Source: Rhodococcus sp. OK302
Lineage (GTDB): Bacteria; Actinomycetota; Actinomycetes; Mycobacteriales; Mycobacteriaceae
Direction of reading: 5' to 3'
Length of the DNA stretch: 64,000 bases
NCBI RefSeq assembly: GCF_002245895.1
Contig: NZ_NPJZ01000001.1
Coordinates: 3,942,501 to 4,006,500, forward strand
The notes under the pieces were generated by a model. That model saw only the letters and a program-made list of their open reading frames with translations. It searched no databases and had not been told where the DNA came from. The position numbers and the translations under genes were made by a program. Shown piece after piece: positions 1 through 7,985 of this stretch (its first letter is position 1; each line of letters starts with the position of its first letter).

Positions 1-187
1 AGACCTCGCGGGAAGAAACACACCCGCGGCCGGCGACGGATACGGAACATGGTTGCAATCGACGAACGCAGTGCCGACGCGGATACACGCATCGAGCCCG
101 GACGTCTGGAAGGTGATGTCGTGTTCGGTACACCAGGTCACCGCGAGCGGAATCAGCGTCCGGTGACCTGGTGTGCATCGACATGGA
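1..187. other. Left-edge segment without a firm gene
   Basis: Two minus-strand frames stay open to the window edge here, one of them in phase with the preceding phosphoesterase after its stop. Neither gives a protein I recognise and neither has a convincing start. The only clear structure is the inverted repeat listed at 130-174. The segment could hold the start of a minus-strand gene that continues off the window. Confidence 0.3.
130..174 (-). terminator. Hairpin downstream of the phosphoesterase gene
   Basis: A perfect 14-bp inverted repeat, ACACCAGGTCACCG at 130-143 and its complement at 161-174, with a 17-base loop. It starts 14 bases beyond the phosphoesterase stop codon on the minus strand. 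There is no clear T-tract, so it may be a weak terminator or an mRNA 3' stabilising stem. Confidence 0.45.
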
Positions 188-1276
188 TCAGACCAGGCGA
201 CGGTCGAATGCGAGAGTTGAGGCCCCAGTCGCGATATCGACTGTGTAGGTTCGCAGCCGGACCTCGTCGGCGTTCAGATCCATCACCATGAACCCGACGT
301 CGGTGAAGTTTTGAAAGAGGGTGCGGCGATCGTCGGCCCGAGGCCCGGTCTTACCGTGGCTGTTCTTCGCAGTCGCGCCAGAGACGATCTGCCGGGTGCC
401 CTTCGACTCGATAGTCGGCTCGAGTACCTGCATCGAATGATCGTGGCCCGAAAGGATCAACTGGCAACGGCCGACTACATGTTCCTCGAAGAACCGCTTG
501 GCGTGCACGCCGTTCATCGGCTCGATCGGCATGCCGTCGTACTCACCGGCATCACCGTGCGACCCGTTGCTCAAGTACGGATGGTGGGCACACGCTATCT
601 TCCACTTTGCCGGCGACGCGTCGATCGCCGCATCCAGCCATGCGCGTTGCTCATTCATGTACTGCCCGTCCACCGCCCAATATTGCACAAACAGCGGCGG
701 CAGAGACGCTGCGAGCGGATTGAGATCCAGAACGAAGAACTCGACGACCGGATTTTCCTCCGGCACGCGCACCGAGTAGTACCGGCTCGGCATCCACCAA
801 CGGCGCGAGCGAGAGTGGTAGGCCACCTCGTCGTCCCCGCGCAACAACCATCCACCGTCGCCCGGAAAAACAGCACTGTTGTCGTGATTGCCCAACGCCA
901 TCGCCCACGGAAAATCGAGACCGTGGTTCGGATCCTCGAATTTCGCGGCAAACTGACCGTCATTGACTCCGTTGGGGCCGAGCTCGTAAATGTTGTCGCC
1001 GAGGCCCAGCGCCATCGAGAGCGCTTCACGGGTATGTAGTTCCCTGATCGCATCGGCAACTGCCCATTGTGCAGGCGTACCAGTGCCGGCGTCCCCGGTG
1101 AGGAGCACTCGAAGGTCGTTGTCGGCGGGAAAAGGGAACTTGCCGTTGTCTGCGGCGGCATTGTTGAAATCTGTGGCGTTCGCGGTTCCCGACGCCATCG
1201 CTGCCACGGGTATGGCTGCCCCCGTGACGGCGGCACGGGCCAAGAATTTGCGGCGATCTATTGGGTTGGATTCCAT
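188..1276 (-). CDS. Tat-exported metallophosphoesterase, purple acid phosphatase-like
   Basis: Predicted secreted calcineurin-like phosphoesterase of 362 residues. The start chosen is the ATG giving MESNPIDRRKFL, because it places the twin-arginine motif RRKFL at residues 8-12, followed by a hydrophobic stretch and an Ala-rich cleavage region near residue 35. All metal-binding motifs are visible: GDAG (61-64), GDNIYE (93-98), GNHD (129-132), HHP (231-233) and GHDH (277-280). Order and spacing fit the tartrate-resistant acid phosphatase branch, so a dinuclear metal centre hydrolysing phosphomonoesters outside the membrane is expected. The substrate cannot be deduced. The gene stands alone, with a hairpin directly after its stop. 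Confidence 0.85.
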   Translation of the reverse strand: MESNPIDRRKFLARAAVTGAAIPVAAMASGTANATDFNNAAADNGKFPFPADNDLRVLLTGDAGTGTPAQWAVADAIRELHTREALSMALGLGDNIYELGPNGVNDGQFAAKFEDPNHGLDFPWAMALGNHDNSAVFPGDGGWLLRGDDEVAYHSRSRRWWMPSRYYSVRVPEENPVVEFFVLDLNPLAASLPPLFVQYWAVDGQYMNEQRAWLDAAIDASPAKWKIACAHHPYLSNGSHGDAGEYDGMPIEPMNGVHAKRFFEEHVVGRCQLILSGHDHSMQVLEPTIESKGTRQIVSGATAKNSHGKTGPRADDRRTLFQNFTDVGFMVMDLNADEVRLRTYTVDIATGASTLAFDRRLV

Positions 1277-1713
1277 CACAGGCCTCTTGGTCGATTCGGT
1301 TCGGTGCGCTGGCAAGCAAAACACCTAAATGGACGCCCGTTCAACTCGAAAGGCCGGGCCAATGACGACATTATTCTGCCGTTCACTCTGCGTTGGCTTT
1401 CGTTTCTGGGCGCTTCTAGGCTGGTATCCAGCACTGAATCCTGCCAGCGGTGCAGCAACACCCCCGCGATCAACTGTCGCTATCGCCTACGGGACAAGCT
1501 ACGCGGTCGCGATCTATTCGAGCAGCGAAACCGGAAAGCCCGATCACGCATGCAGCTCACCGAGAATCGTTTCCGTGTGGCTCCCGAAATTTTTGGGGCA
1601 TGTTTTTACGCAACTTGTCATACCGCAGCGTCCCCCGACAGCTCCGAACCTACGAGCAATAACCCGGAACCGCCCAGTAAAGACGGTAAGGAAACAAATC
1701 AACTCTGCAGTGC
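1277..1713. other. Intergenic, no gene supported
   Basis: This 437-base stretch lies between the phosphoesterase start and the TetR 3' end. A plus-strand open frame of 147 codons crosses it, but its composition is arbitrary, it has no ribosome binding site, and it runs into the TetR gene antisense. I regard the stretch as promoter and spacer DNA. Confidence 0.5.
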
Positions 1714-2388
1714 TCACGGCTTTTCCTCGGGCAGTCGCCGGCGGGCGTGGTCGGCGGCGCCGTTGCCGGTGATCAGCCACAGCGTGGTCAGGTCGTCGAT
1801 CAGTTGCTCAAGGGTGATATCGACGGTGCCGTTGAGCCAGCTCATGATCGCCTCGGCGGTGCCGCCGACGAGGAACGCCGGCGTAACTCGGGCCAGGCTG
1901 TCTCGTTCGAGTTTTACATCGTGAATTTCGCGGGCGTGTTGAACCAGGATCATCGCGAGGCCTTGAACGACCGCGGCCCGGTGGGCCAACGCCGCAGGGG
2001 ACGCGGAAACCGCATCGAAGAGCACCCTGGCGCGACGAGGGTCCTCGACCAGGGCTCGCACCGCAGCGTCGATGCTCTGAAAGGCCCTTTCCTGCAGGGT
2101 CTTGTTTGCTGATATTGCGAATGCGAGGACGGCACTCTCGCTTACGTGACGTGCGGTTTCCTCGACGACGGCCGCCGCCAGTGCATCGAGGGTGTCGAAG
2201 CTTTCGTAGAAGTAGCGTTTGTTCAGCCCAGCGGTCGAGCACACCCTGGCGACTGTCGCGGTGCGCCACTGGTCAGTGGCCATGATTCCCAGTGCGGCGT
2301 CGATCAGCTGGTTGCGGCGAACCCGCACCCGCTCGCCGGCTTCGATTCCGCCGTAGCTCCGCGCAGGCTGGGCATTCATGACAGCCAT
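1714..2388 (-). CDS. TetR family transcriptional regulator
   Basis: A 224-residue TetR-type repressor. The N-terminal helix-turn-helix reads through RRNQLIDAAL, the recognition segment around VCSTAGLNKRYFYESF, and then a helical ligand-binding domain. The ATG giving MAVMNAQP was chosen. An upstream GTG at 2433 and an ATG at 2379 are alternatives. It is divergent from the unknown-SDR-P450 operon beginning at 2501, and a dyad that could be its operator lies between them at 2448-2465. By general TetR logic it probably represses that operon until a lipophilic substrate of the P450/SDR binds. The inducer is unknown. Confidence 0.85.
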   Translation of the reverse strand: MAVMNAQPARSYGGIEAGERVRVRRNQLIDAALGIMATDQWRTATVARVCSTAGLNKRYFYESFDTLDALAAAVVEETARHVSESAVLAFAISANKTLQERAFQSIDAAVRALVEDPRRARVLFDAVSASPAALAHRAAVVQGLAMILVQHAREIHDVKLERDSLARVTPAFLVGGTAEAIMSWLNGTVDITLEQLIDDLTTLWLITGNGAADHARRRLPEEKP

Positions 2389-2447
2389 AGTGGCATTTGC
2401 CTCGTCTCGTTCGCTGCGTAGGGGTCTTGACACCCGTCGATCATATT

Positions 2448-2465
2448 TGGCACAGTTTAGTACCA
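2448..2465. promoter_or_regulatory. Candidate TetR operator
   Basis: Imperfect dyad TGGCAC-N6-GTACCA (5 of 6 arm positions match) in the divergent intergenic region. The position would let one repressor dimer control both the TetR gene and the P450 operon. Confidence 0.4.
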
Positions 2466-2500
2466 GAATAGTTCATTGGTCACTGAGAGGACGTTCTCCG

Positions 2501-3196
2501 ATGTCACCCACACCGCCTGCTGCTACCGCTACCACCCAACTTTCATCCGCCGTCACAGCGGTGAGCGGGCCGATACTGGCCGAGTTGCGTGAGCTCGCCC
2601 AACACGCGCCGGGTCGAGCGCGAGTAGAGGGATGGCGGTACCTGCGTGAGCTGAGTGCGGCCGACCGCCGCGACCAGATCGCCGCGTTGTTTGCCGCCGG
2701 AACGCGGCCCGAACAGCTCGATGGTGCCTACGAAGGCTTGATCGTGGGCAAACTCTTCAATGTTCCCGAGGCAACGTTGGCCAATCCGCTGCTCGCGATC
2801 AACCCAACGTGGCGGGGCAAGACGTTCAACGCTGAGTCAGGTACGGGGTTCAATCGGCTGATCCCGTTGGCGCGCTATGCGATGCGGGTGATCGCGCCGC
2901 TCTACCGCGGCTTGCGTCGGGTCGGCCCGGAGATCGTGGGCTTCGACTTCCACTACGGTGCCGATGTCGGACTGGTCACTCCCAACATTCCCTTGATCGC
3001 GCTGAACTATGGCGTCGAGGAGTACAGCAATCCGAGTGTGCGGACCTTCCCGATCAAACGCACCCGTGACGAGATCGTCGAGTTGCTGCCAGGGTTGTAC
3101 CTCGGTAGAGCGTTACTCAGGATGCACAGCGGTGAGATTCGTACCATCGCCCACTTTGCGTTGCGCCACTTCGAGAACGAGGAGGTTCGGTCATGA
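2501..3196 (+). CDS. Conserved protein of unknown function in P450 operon
   Basis: 231 residues, start ATG at 2501 preceded by GAGAGG about ten bases upstream. The ORF can be extended upstream to 2378, but that would run across the TetR operator and start region. The protein is soluble, with a central segment rich in Trp, Arg and aromatic residues (NPTWRGKTFN, then GFDFHYG), and no signal peptide or transmembrane helix. I do not recognise the family. It is the first gene of a coupled operon: its stop overlaps the ATG of the SDR gene by four bases. It probably serves the same small-molecule transformation as the SDR and P450, perhaps as a binding or auxiliary protein. Confidence 0.75.
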   Translation: MSPTPPAATATTQLSSAVTAVSGPILAELRELAQHAPGRARVEGWRYLRELSAADRRDQIAALFAAGTRPEQLDGAYEGLIVGKLFNVPEATLANPLLAINPTWRGKTFNAESGTGFNRLIPLARYAMRVIAPLYRGLRRVGPEIVGFDFHYGADVGLVTPNIPLIALNYGVEEYSNPSVRTFPIKRTRDEIVELLPGLYLGRALLRMHSGEIRTIAHFALRHFENEEVRS

Positions 3197-4002
3197 TCGA
3201 ACTCGACGGTGCCGTCGTCTGTGTCACCGGCGCAGCCCGCGGCATCGGACGTGCCACTGCTGCTGAACTTTCTCGCCGGGGAGCGCGAGTGTGGATCGGT
3301 GACCTCGACACTGAGGAGGCCGCCCGCACCGCTGCTGAAATCGATGCCAAGTCAATGCATCTCGATGTCACCAAAGAGGACAGTCTGCGAAAATTCTGGG
3401 CTGCCGCCAGCGCCGACAGCCCGGTTCGGATGCTCGTCAACAACGCCGGAATTATGCGGCTAGGGCCGTTCGTGGACCAAAGCCTCGAAGGCCATCATCA
3501 GGAGGTGGCGGTCAACCTCGGCGGCGTCATCAACGGCATGCACGTCTTCCTCCCCGACATGTTGGCCCGCAACTGCGGCCACATCGTCAACGTCGCATCA
3601 ATGGCCGCCAAGGTGACCACACCAGGAATCGCGGTGTACTGCGCCACCAAGTTCGCCGTCGCCGCCCTGTCGCGGGCGGTGCGTGCCGAAATTGCCCACA
3701 CCGCAGTCACGGTGACAACGATCATGCCTGCGGCAGTCAACACCGAACTCACCTCTGGTGTTTCGCTCGATCTGCAACCCACGCTGCAACCCGAACAGGT
3801 AGGTCGCGCCATCGCCGACACTGCACGCCGACCGGGTCGCGAGGTCACAGTCCCGCGCTGGTTGGCACCGATAGGCACGCTCGAGGAAGCTGCGCCAGAA
3901 CGTCTCTTGCAAGTCGCTAAGCGTGTTGTCACCCGCAACCGGCCACCCGGGGATTACGACGACACCCAGCGCCGCGCGTATCTCGACCGGATCCCCCGAT
4001 GA
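3193..4002 (+). CDS. Short-chain dehydrogenase/reductase (SDR)
   Basis: Classical SDR oxidoreductase, 269 residues, with a full Rossmann and catalytic signature: cofactor motif TGAARGIG (12-19), NNAG (83-86), catalytic Ser136 in VNVAS, and Tyr149/Lys153 in YCATK. An Asp ends the second strand (IGDLD), which favours NAD(H) over NADP(H). Its start overlaps the preceding stop and its stop overlaps the P450 start (ATGA at both junctions), so the three proteins are translationally coupled. It likely oxidises or reduces an alcohol/ketone made or used by the neighbouring P450. The TetR-SDR-P450 grouping recalls M. tuberculosis Rv3057c-Rv3059 (cyp136 region), an association from memory. Confidence 0.9.
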   Translation: MIELDGAVVCVTGAARGIGRATAAELSRRGARVWIGDLDTEEAARTAAEIDAKSMHLDVTKEDSLRKFWAAASADSPVRMLVNNAGIMRLGPFVDQSLEGHHQEVAVNLGGVINGMHVFLPDMLARNCGHIVNVASMAAKVTTPGIAVYCATKFAVAALSRAVRAEIAHTAVTVTTIMPAAVNTELTSGVSLDLQPTLQPEQVGRAIADTARRPGREVTVPRWLAPIGTLEEAAPERLLQVAKRVVTRNRPPGDYDDTQRRAYLDRIPR

Positions 4003-5450
4003 CAGCCTTGCTCAACGGGATCACCATTCCTGAGTTGCCCGCCGGCGTCAAACGTCGCCTCCAATCACTTGGCGCTGCCGTCACATCCCGTTATCCCAGT
4101 GCCGAACAATCGCTAGCATCCCCTCCAGTCGGATCGCGCCTCGCGCCCGTGATGGGGAACTTCGGATTTCCCTTCCTCGGACACATCCTGTCCTCGACCG
4201 CCGAACCACTGGACTTCGCGCGCCACCGTTACGCCAAGTACGGCCCCGTGTCGTGGGCCGGTGGTGTCGGCTTCCGCGTCGTCACACTGCTCGGCCCCGA
4301 AGCATTGGAGGCCGCCTGGAGAAACAAAGACAAGGCGTTGTCCAGCACCCGCGGATGGCAACCCGTCATCGGACCCTTCTTCGACCGCGGCATCATGCTG
4401 CTCGACTTCGAAGAACACCGCGACCACCGCCGCATCATGCAGCAAGCCTTCACCCGCAACGCGCTCAACGGCTACCTGGAACTCACGTCGACCAGGATCG
4501 GACATTCGCTCAGTAATTGGCATCCAGCGCAACGGTTCCCGATGTATCCATCGATCAAGCACCTGCTACTCCAGCAGGCCGCCGAGGTGTTCATCGGCAC
4601 CGAACTAGGGCCGGAAGCCGACCAACTCGCCCACGACTTCCACGACACCGTGCGCGGCGGTCAGGCGGTCATCCGCGCCGACGTTCCGGGCGGCACCTGG
4701 GCACGTGGCCTTCGCGCTCGGGAGCGCCTCGAAAAGTACTTCCACCACCAGATACCCGGCCGCCGGCAGGGCGACGGCACCGACCTGTTTTCTATGCTGT
4801 GCCGCAGTGAGAGCGACGACGGCAAACGGTTCAGCAACCAGGACATCGTCAACCACATGATCTTCCTGATGATGGCCGCCCACGACACCACCGCCATCGC
4901 ACTGTCGATGCTGGTCTACGAACTCGGCCGAAACCAACTTTGGCAGAACGTATTGCGGGAGGAAGCCGCACAATCGCCCGCCGAATCACCCACGTTGACG
5001 GACCTCGAGAACTACCCACTGCTCGATGCGGCGTTCAAGGAAATCCTGCGCATGTACGCCCCGGCAGGCACGCTGTTCCGGCAAGCGATTGCCGATACTG
5101 AGATCTGCGGGCACTTCATCCCGCGTAAAAGCCAGATCGCGATCAACGTGTATGCGTCGATGCGTCTGCACGACTGGTGGCCCGACCCCGACACCTTCAA
5201 CCCCGACCGCTTCACCACCGCTGCCCAACACGAAGCGATCAGCCGCTACACCTTCGCGCCGTTCGGTGGCGGCGCCCACAAATGCATCGGCCAACAATTC
5301 GCCGACATGACCGTCAAGACTGTGCTGTATCAGTTGCTACGACGGTTCACGTGGAGCACACCTTCTGGATACGTTGTGCCGCTGACCTGGGGAACCGGAC
5401 CCACACCTGCCGACGCACTACCCACGAAACTGGCGCGCCTCGGGACGTAG
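3999..5450 (+). CDS. Cytochrome P450
   Basis: Full-length 483-residue P450. The I-helix oxygen-activation motif is AHDTT (294-298), the ExxR pair is Glu348/Arg351, the following meander reads FNPDRF, and the heme-binding loop is FGGGAHKCIG (422-431) with Cys429 as thiolate ligand. The N-terminus lacks a membrane anchor, as usual for soluble bacterial P450s that need separate redoxin partners, and none is encoded nearby. The ATGA overlap with the SDR gene shows tight coupling. Overall length and the sterol-type heme loop suggest a large hydrophobic substrate, possibly CYP136/CYP51-like, but the family cannot be fixed without alignment. Confidence 0.92.
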   Translation: MTALLNGITIPELPAGVKRRLQSLGAAVTSRYPSAEQSLASPPVGSRLAPVMGNFGFPFLGHILSSTAEPLDFARHRYAKYGPVSWAGGVGFRVVTLLGPEALEAAWRNKDKALSSTRGWQPVIGPFFDRGIMLLDFEEHRDHRRIMQQAFTRNALNGYLELTSTRIGHSLSNWHPAQRFPMYPSIKHLLLQQAAEVFIGTELGPEADQLAHDFHDTVRGGQAVIRADVPGGTWARGLRARERLEKYFHHQIPGRRQGDGTDLFSMLCRSESDDGKRFSNQDIVNHMIFLMMAAHDTTAIALSMLVYELGRNQLWQNVLREEAAQSPAESPTLTDLENYPLLDAAFKEILRMYAPAGTLFRQAIADTEICGHFIPRKSQIAINVYASMRLHDWWPDPDTFNPDRFTTAAQHEAISRYTFAPFGGGAHKCIGQQFADMTVKTVLYQLLRRFTWSTPSGYVVPLTWGTGPTPADALPTKLARLGT

Positions 5451-5516
5451 CACGTGACAGTTCACTGCGTAGCGCGGCGACTGTCTCGTGGTCAGCCGCC
5501 AAGGTCTCGATGGTCC

Positions 5517-5660
5517 TCAGCTCTGATTCAGTGCTCGACTCACAGAAGAACGGCCAACGCCGAGAGTTGATGCGATCGCATCCCAGCTCTTACCTTGGCC
5601 TCGTAGCGTCCGGCTTCTAAGTCGGCATGGGTACGTTCAAGGACTGTCGATGGTCTCGCG
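5517..5660 (-). pseudogene. Decayed C-terminus of a serine recombinase/resolvase
   Basis: On the minus strand one frame encodes LERTHADLEAGR, resembling the conserved ERTxAGLxxAR helix that links catalytic and DNA-binding domains of resolvases. A different frame shortly downstream encodes GKSWDAIASTLGVG followed by RSSVSRALNQS and a stop, a textbook resolvase helix-turn-helix. The two pieces are frameshifted and nothing upstream restores a catalytic domain. I read this as the fossil 3' end of a recombinase gene at the edge of the P450 operon. The evidence is motif resemblance only. Confidence 0.45.
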
Positions 5661-5798
5661 GCCGCACGAGTGCGAAGCTGCGTCGGCGGGCAACGCAAGC
5701 GTATCGACGCCGCCAAAGCTCGACAGTAGGGGAGATGCGCCGTTCGATGCAGGAATTCCTGCCCGCTGGAGACGTACCGAAACGAGCACCAGCAGGCG

Positions 5799-6617
5799 CT
5801 ATTGCCCGCTGGCCGGGTGGTGGGTTGCGACGCTTGCCGCCGCTGCCATTCGGGCCGATCGGACCGCGGTCCACAACGGTCGCAACATTGATTCGCGGGC
5901 CTGGGTGGCAGACACACTCGGTGCCTCGTTGGTGGAATCATGTTCCGCCACAGCCAAAATTGCGGCAACTTGATCAGCGCTGTCGAGGACGCGCAGTGCT
6001 CGGGACGAGAGTGATTCCGGGTATCGATGATGCGCATGCTCGGAGAGGGCATCGGCGATCTTGGCGCGAGCGTCGTCGGTGGGTGTGCCCGTGGGAACCG
6101 TCTGCAATTGGAGCAGCGCCGCTGCGGCATTACGGACGGCCTCGCGCATCGAGTATTCAGCCTCACCCAACCCGATGTGTTCAGCCGGACCGGACACGTT
6201 CGGGACGGAGTACACAGTCCATCTCAGAACGTCGGGTCCCTCGACAACCGGAACCAGACCGAACCCGGCGGATCCTGGTTCGCCGATCAACACGCCTTCA
6301 CCGGTGGACAACGCAGCGGCGGCGAAATCTGTTCGAGCCGGTAGGCCTCGGACATCGCCGGCAGCGGGCAGGACTAATCGCAATTCGGCCGGTGAGATGT
6401 TCCCGGCGCGTCGTAGTACGCGGAGCAACATCGGGGCACCGCCGTCGGTGATGCCTGGCCAGTCGAGCCCGAGGGCCGAGGCGGTATCGGCGTCGGCGGA
6501 ACCGATCAGATGCATCGGCGCCCATGCCGCGAGTGCGTCGATGACGTCGTCCGGCGCACTGTCACCGGCCAGCCATGACGCTGCCCACACTGTGAGTGTT
6601 GCGCTGGGGGAACTCAT
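5799..6617 (-). CDS. Conserved actinobacterial protein of unknown function
   Basis: 272 residues from ATG at 6617 (MSSPSATL). A longer frame exists upstream but would overlap the divergent gene further. The protein is Ala-rich and acidic, with no signal peptide, no transmembrane segment and no metal motif. It has a beta-rich middle (LRLVLPAAGD, GEGVLIGEPG) and a helical C-terminal third. I do not recognise a family. It is divergent from the DUF3097 gene and its start codon overlaps the longest possible start of that gene, so both probably use one short bidirectional promoter region. Confidence 0.7.
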   Translation of the reverse strand: MSSPSATLTVWAASWLAGDSAPDDVIDALAAWAPMHLIGSADADTASALGLDWPGITDGGAPMLLRVLRRAGNISPAELRLVLPAAGDVRGLPARTDFAAAALSTGEGVLIGEPGSAGFGLVPVVEGPDVLRWTVYSVPNVSGPAEHIGLGEAEYSMREAVRNAAAALLQLQTVPTGTPTDDARAKIADALSEHAHHRYPESLSSRALRVLDSADQVAAILAVAEHDSTNEAPSVSATQARESMLRPLWTAVRSARMAAAASVATHHPASGQ

Positions 6618-6684
6618 GTCAGAGGAGTTTAGTTCGGCGTGGCAACCTGTGCCGCGCGGGCATCGTGACCTAGCGTTATTCGGC

Positions 6685-7509
6685 GTGAGCGGTAATGGAT
6701 ACGGTGACATTTTTGCGGGCCATACCCGCGCCCAGAAGCGTGTGACGCCCCAGGTAGCGGCCGAACGCGACCTCGTTGTCGAAGACGTGGCGACGGGATT
6801 CTGCGGTGCGGTTGTCGGGTTCGAGCGAACCTACGACGGCGATTTCGTCCGACTCGAGGACGGACGGTCACGGACCCGATTGTTCGCGATGCGTGAGGCG
6901 GCGTTCCTCATCGACGGTTCACCGGTGACGTTGGTGCGTCCGGCGCCCAAGGCGGCTTCGGCGAAGCCGGCGCGATCTGCTTCGGGTTCGACGCGGGTCG
7001 AAGGATTGCGCGCTCGCACAGCGCTGCCGAGCCGGATCTGGGTGGAAGGTGTCCACGACGCGGCGCTGGTGGAGCGAGTGTGGGGACACGACTTGCGCGT
7101 GGAAGGTGTTGTGGTTGAACACCTCGAGGGCCTCGACAATCTGGGGGAGCGGCTTGCGGACTTCGGACCCGGTCCCGGCAGACGGGTGGGTGTCCTGGTG
7201 GATCACCTCGTCACGGGCTCGAAGGAAACGCAGTTGACGCAGGGACTCGGTCCGAATGTGTTGGTGACCGGCCATCCGTACATCGATGTCTGGGAAGCAG
7301 TGCGGCCCAAAGCCGTCGGAATCGCTGCGTGGCCGAAGATTCCGCGGGGCGAGGACTGGAAGACCGGAATCTGCCGCGAACTTGGTTGGGGAACTCCTCA
7401 GGAGGGTTGGCGACGTGTCTACAACGCTGTGGAGAGTTTCCGGGATCTGGAAGCGCCACTGATCGGTGCCGTCGAACAACTCGTCGACTTCGTAACCGAA
7501 CCGAACTAA
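6685..7509 (+). CDS. DUF3097 family protein
   Basis: 274 residues from GTG at 6685 (VSGNGYGDIF). An in-frame ATG at 6616 would add 23 residues but overlaps the divergent start, so the GTG is preferred. The sequence matches my recollection of the actinobacterial DUF3097 family: an N-terminal domain with VVEDVATGFCGAVV, an Ala/Pro-rich linker, then a segment IWVEGVHDAALVERVWG resembling a Toprim fold, and a late HPYIDVW. The function is not established. The Toprim-like Glu and Asp residues suggest nucleic-acid or phosphoryl chemistry, which is inference only. Gene order with NfeD and SPFH genes downstream looks fortuitous, since about 40 bases separate them. Confidence 0.75.
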   Translation: MSGNGYGDIFAGHTRAQKRVTPQVAAERDLVVEDVATGFCGAVVGFERTYDGDFVRLEDGRSRTRLFAMREAAFLIDGSPVTLVRPAPKAASAKPARSASGSTRVEGLRARTALPSRIWVEGVHDAALVERVWGHDLRVEGVVVEHLEGLDNLGERLADFGPGPGRRVGVLVDHLVTGSKETQLTQGLGPNVLVTGHPYIDVWEAVRPKAVGIAAWPKIPRGEDWKTGICRELGWGTPQEGWRRVYNAVESFRDLEAPLIGAVEQLVDFVTEPN

Positions 7510-7551
7510 CGGGAGCACGGCGCAGATCACACATTCTGGTTAGATGGTGTT

Positions 7552-7983
7552 GTGGCTGCACTTATTTGGCTTATCGGAGCACTCGTGCTCGCCGGCGCCG
7601 AAGCACTGGTAGGAGATTTTTTCCTGCTGATGCTCGCCGGTGGCGCGCTGGCCACTGCCGGCTTCAGTTCGGTCACGGATTTTCCCGTGTGGGTGGACGC
7701 CGTGATGTTCGGTGTGTCGTCGGCAGCATTGATATTGGTCGTTCGGCCTTTTCTGTTGCGGCGCTTCGGCACCCCGCCGCCCACCGCGATGGGAATTCAG
7801 GCACTCGAAGGCAAGCACGCCATCGTTCTCGAAGAGGTGGGAGAGCATGCCGGTCAGGTCAAACTGAACGGCGAAGTATGGACGGCTCGCCCCCTCGATA
7901 GCTCCGAGGTGTACCCGCCGGGCACCACGGTGACGGTGATGGAAATCAACGGCGCAACAGCAGTTGTCTGGAGGGGACCTTAA
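7552..7983 (+). CDS. NfeD-like membrane protein
   Basis: 143 residues, GTG start. Two hydrophobic hairpins occupy residues 1-65, including LIWLIGALVLAGAEALVGD, typical of short NfeD proteins. They are followed by a soluble C-terminal OB-fold-like domain (roughly 80-143: GKHAIVLEEVGEHAGQVKL, then VMEINGATAVV). NfeD proteins pair with SPFH/stomatin proteins in membrane microdomains. Here the SPFH gene begins 2 bases after this stop, so they are co-transcribed. The expected role is to assist assembly or turnover of the SPFH scaffold. No protease domain is present. Confidence 0.85.
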   Translation: MAALIWLIGALVLAGAEALVGDFFLLMLAGGALATAGFSSVTDFPVWVDAVMFGVSSAALILVVRPFLLRRFGTPPPTAMGIQALEGKHAIVLEEVGEHAGQVKLNGEVWTARPLDSSEVYPPGTTVTVMEINGATAVVWRGP

Positions 7984-7985
7984 AA

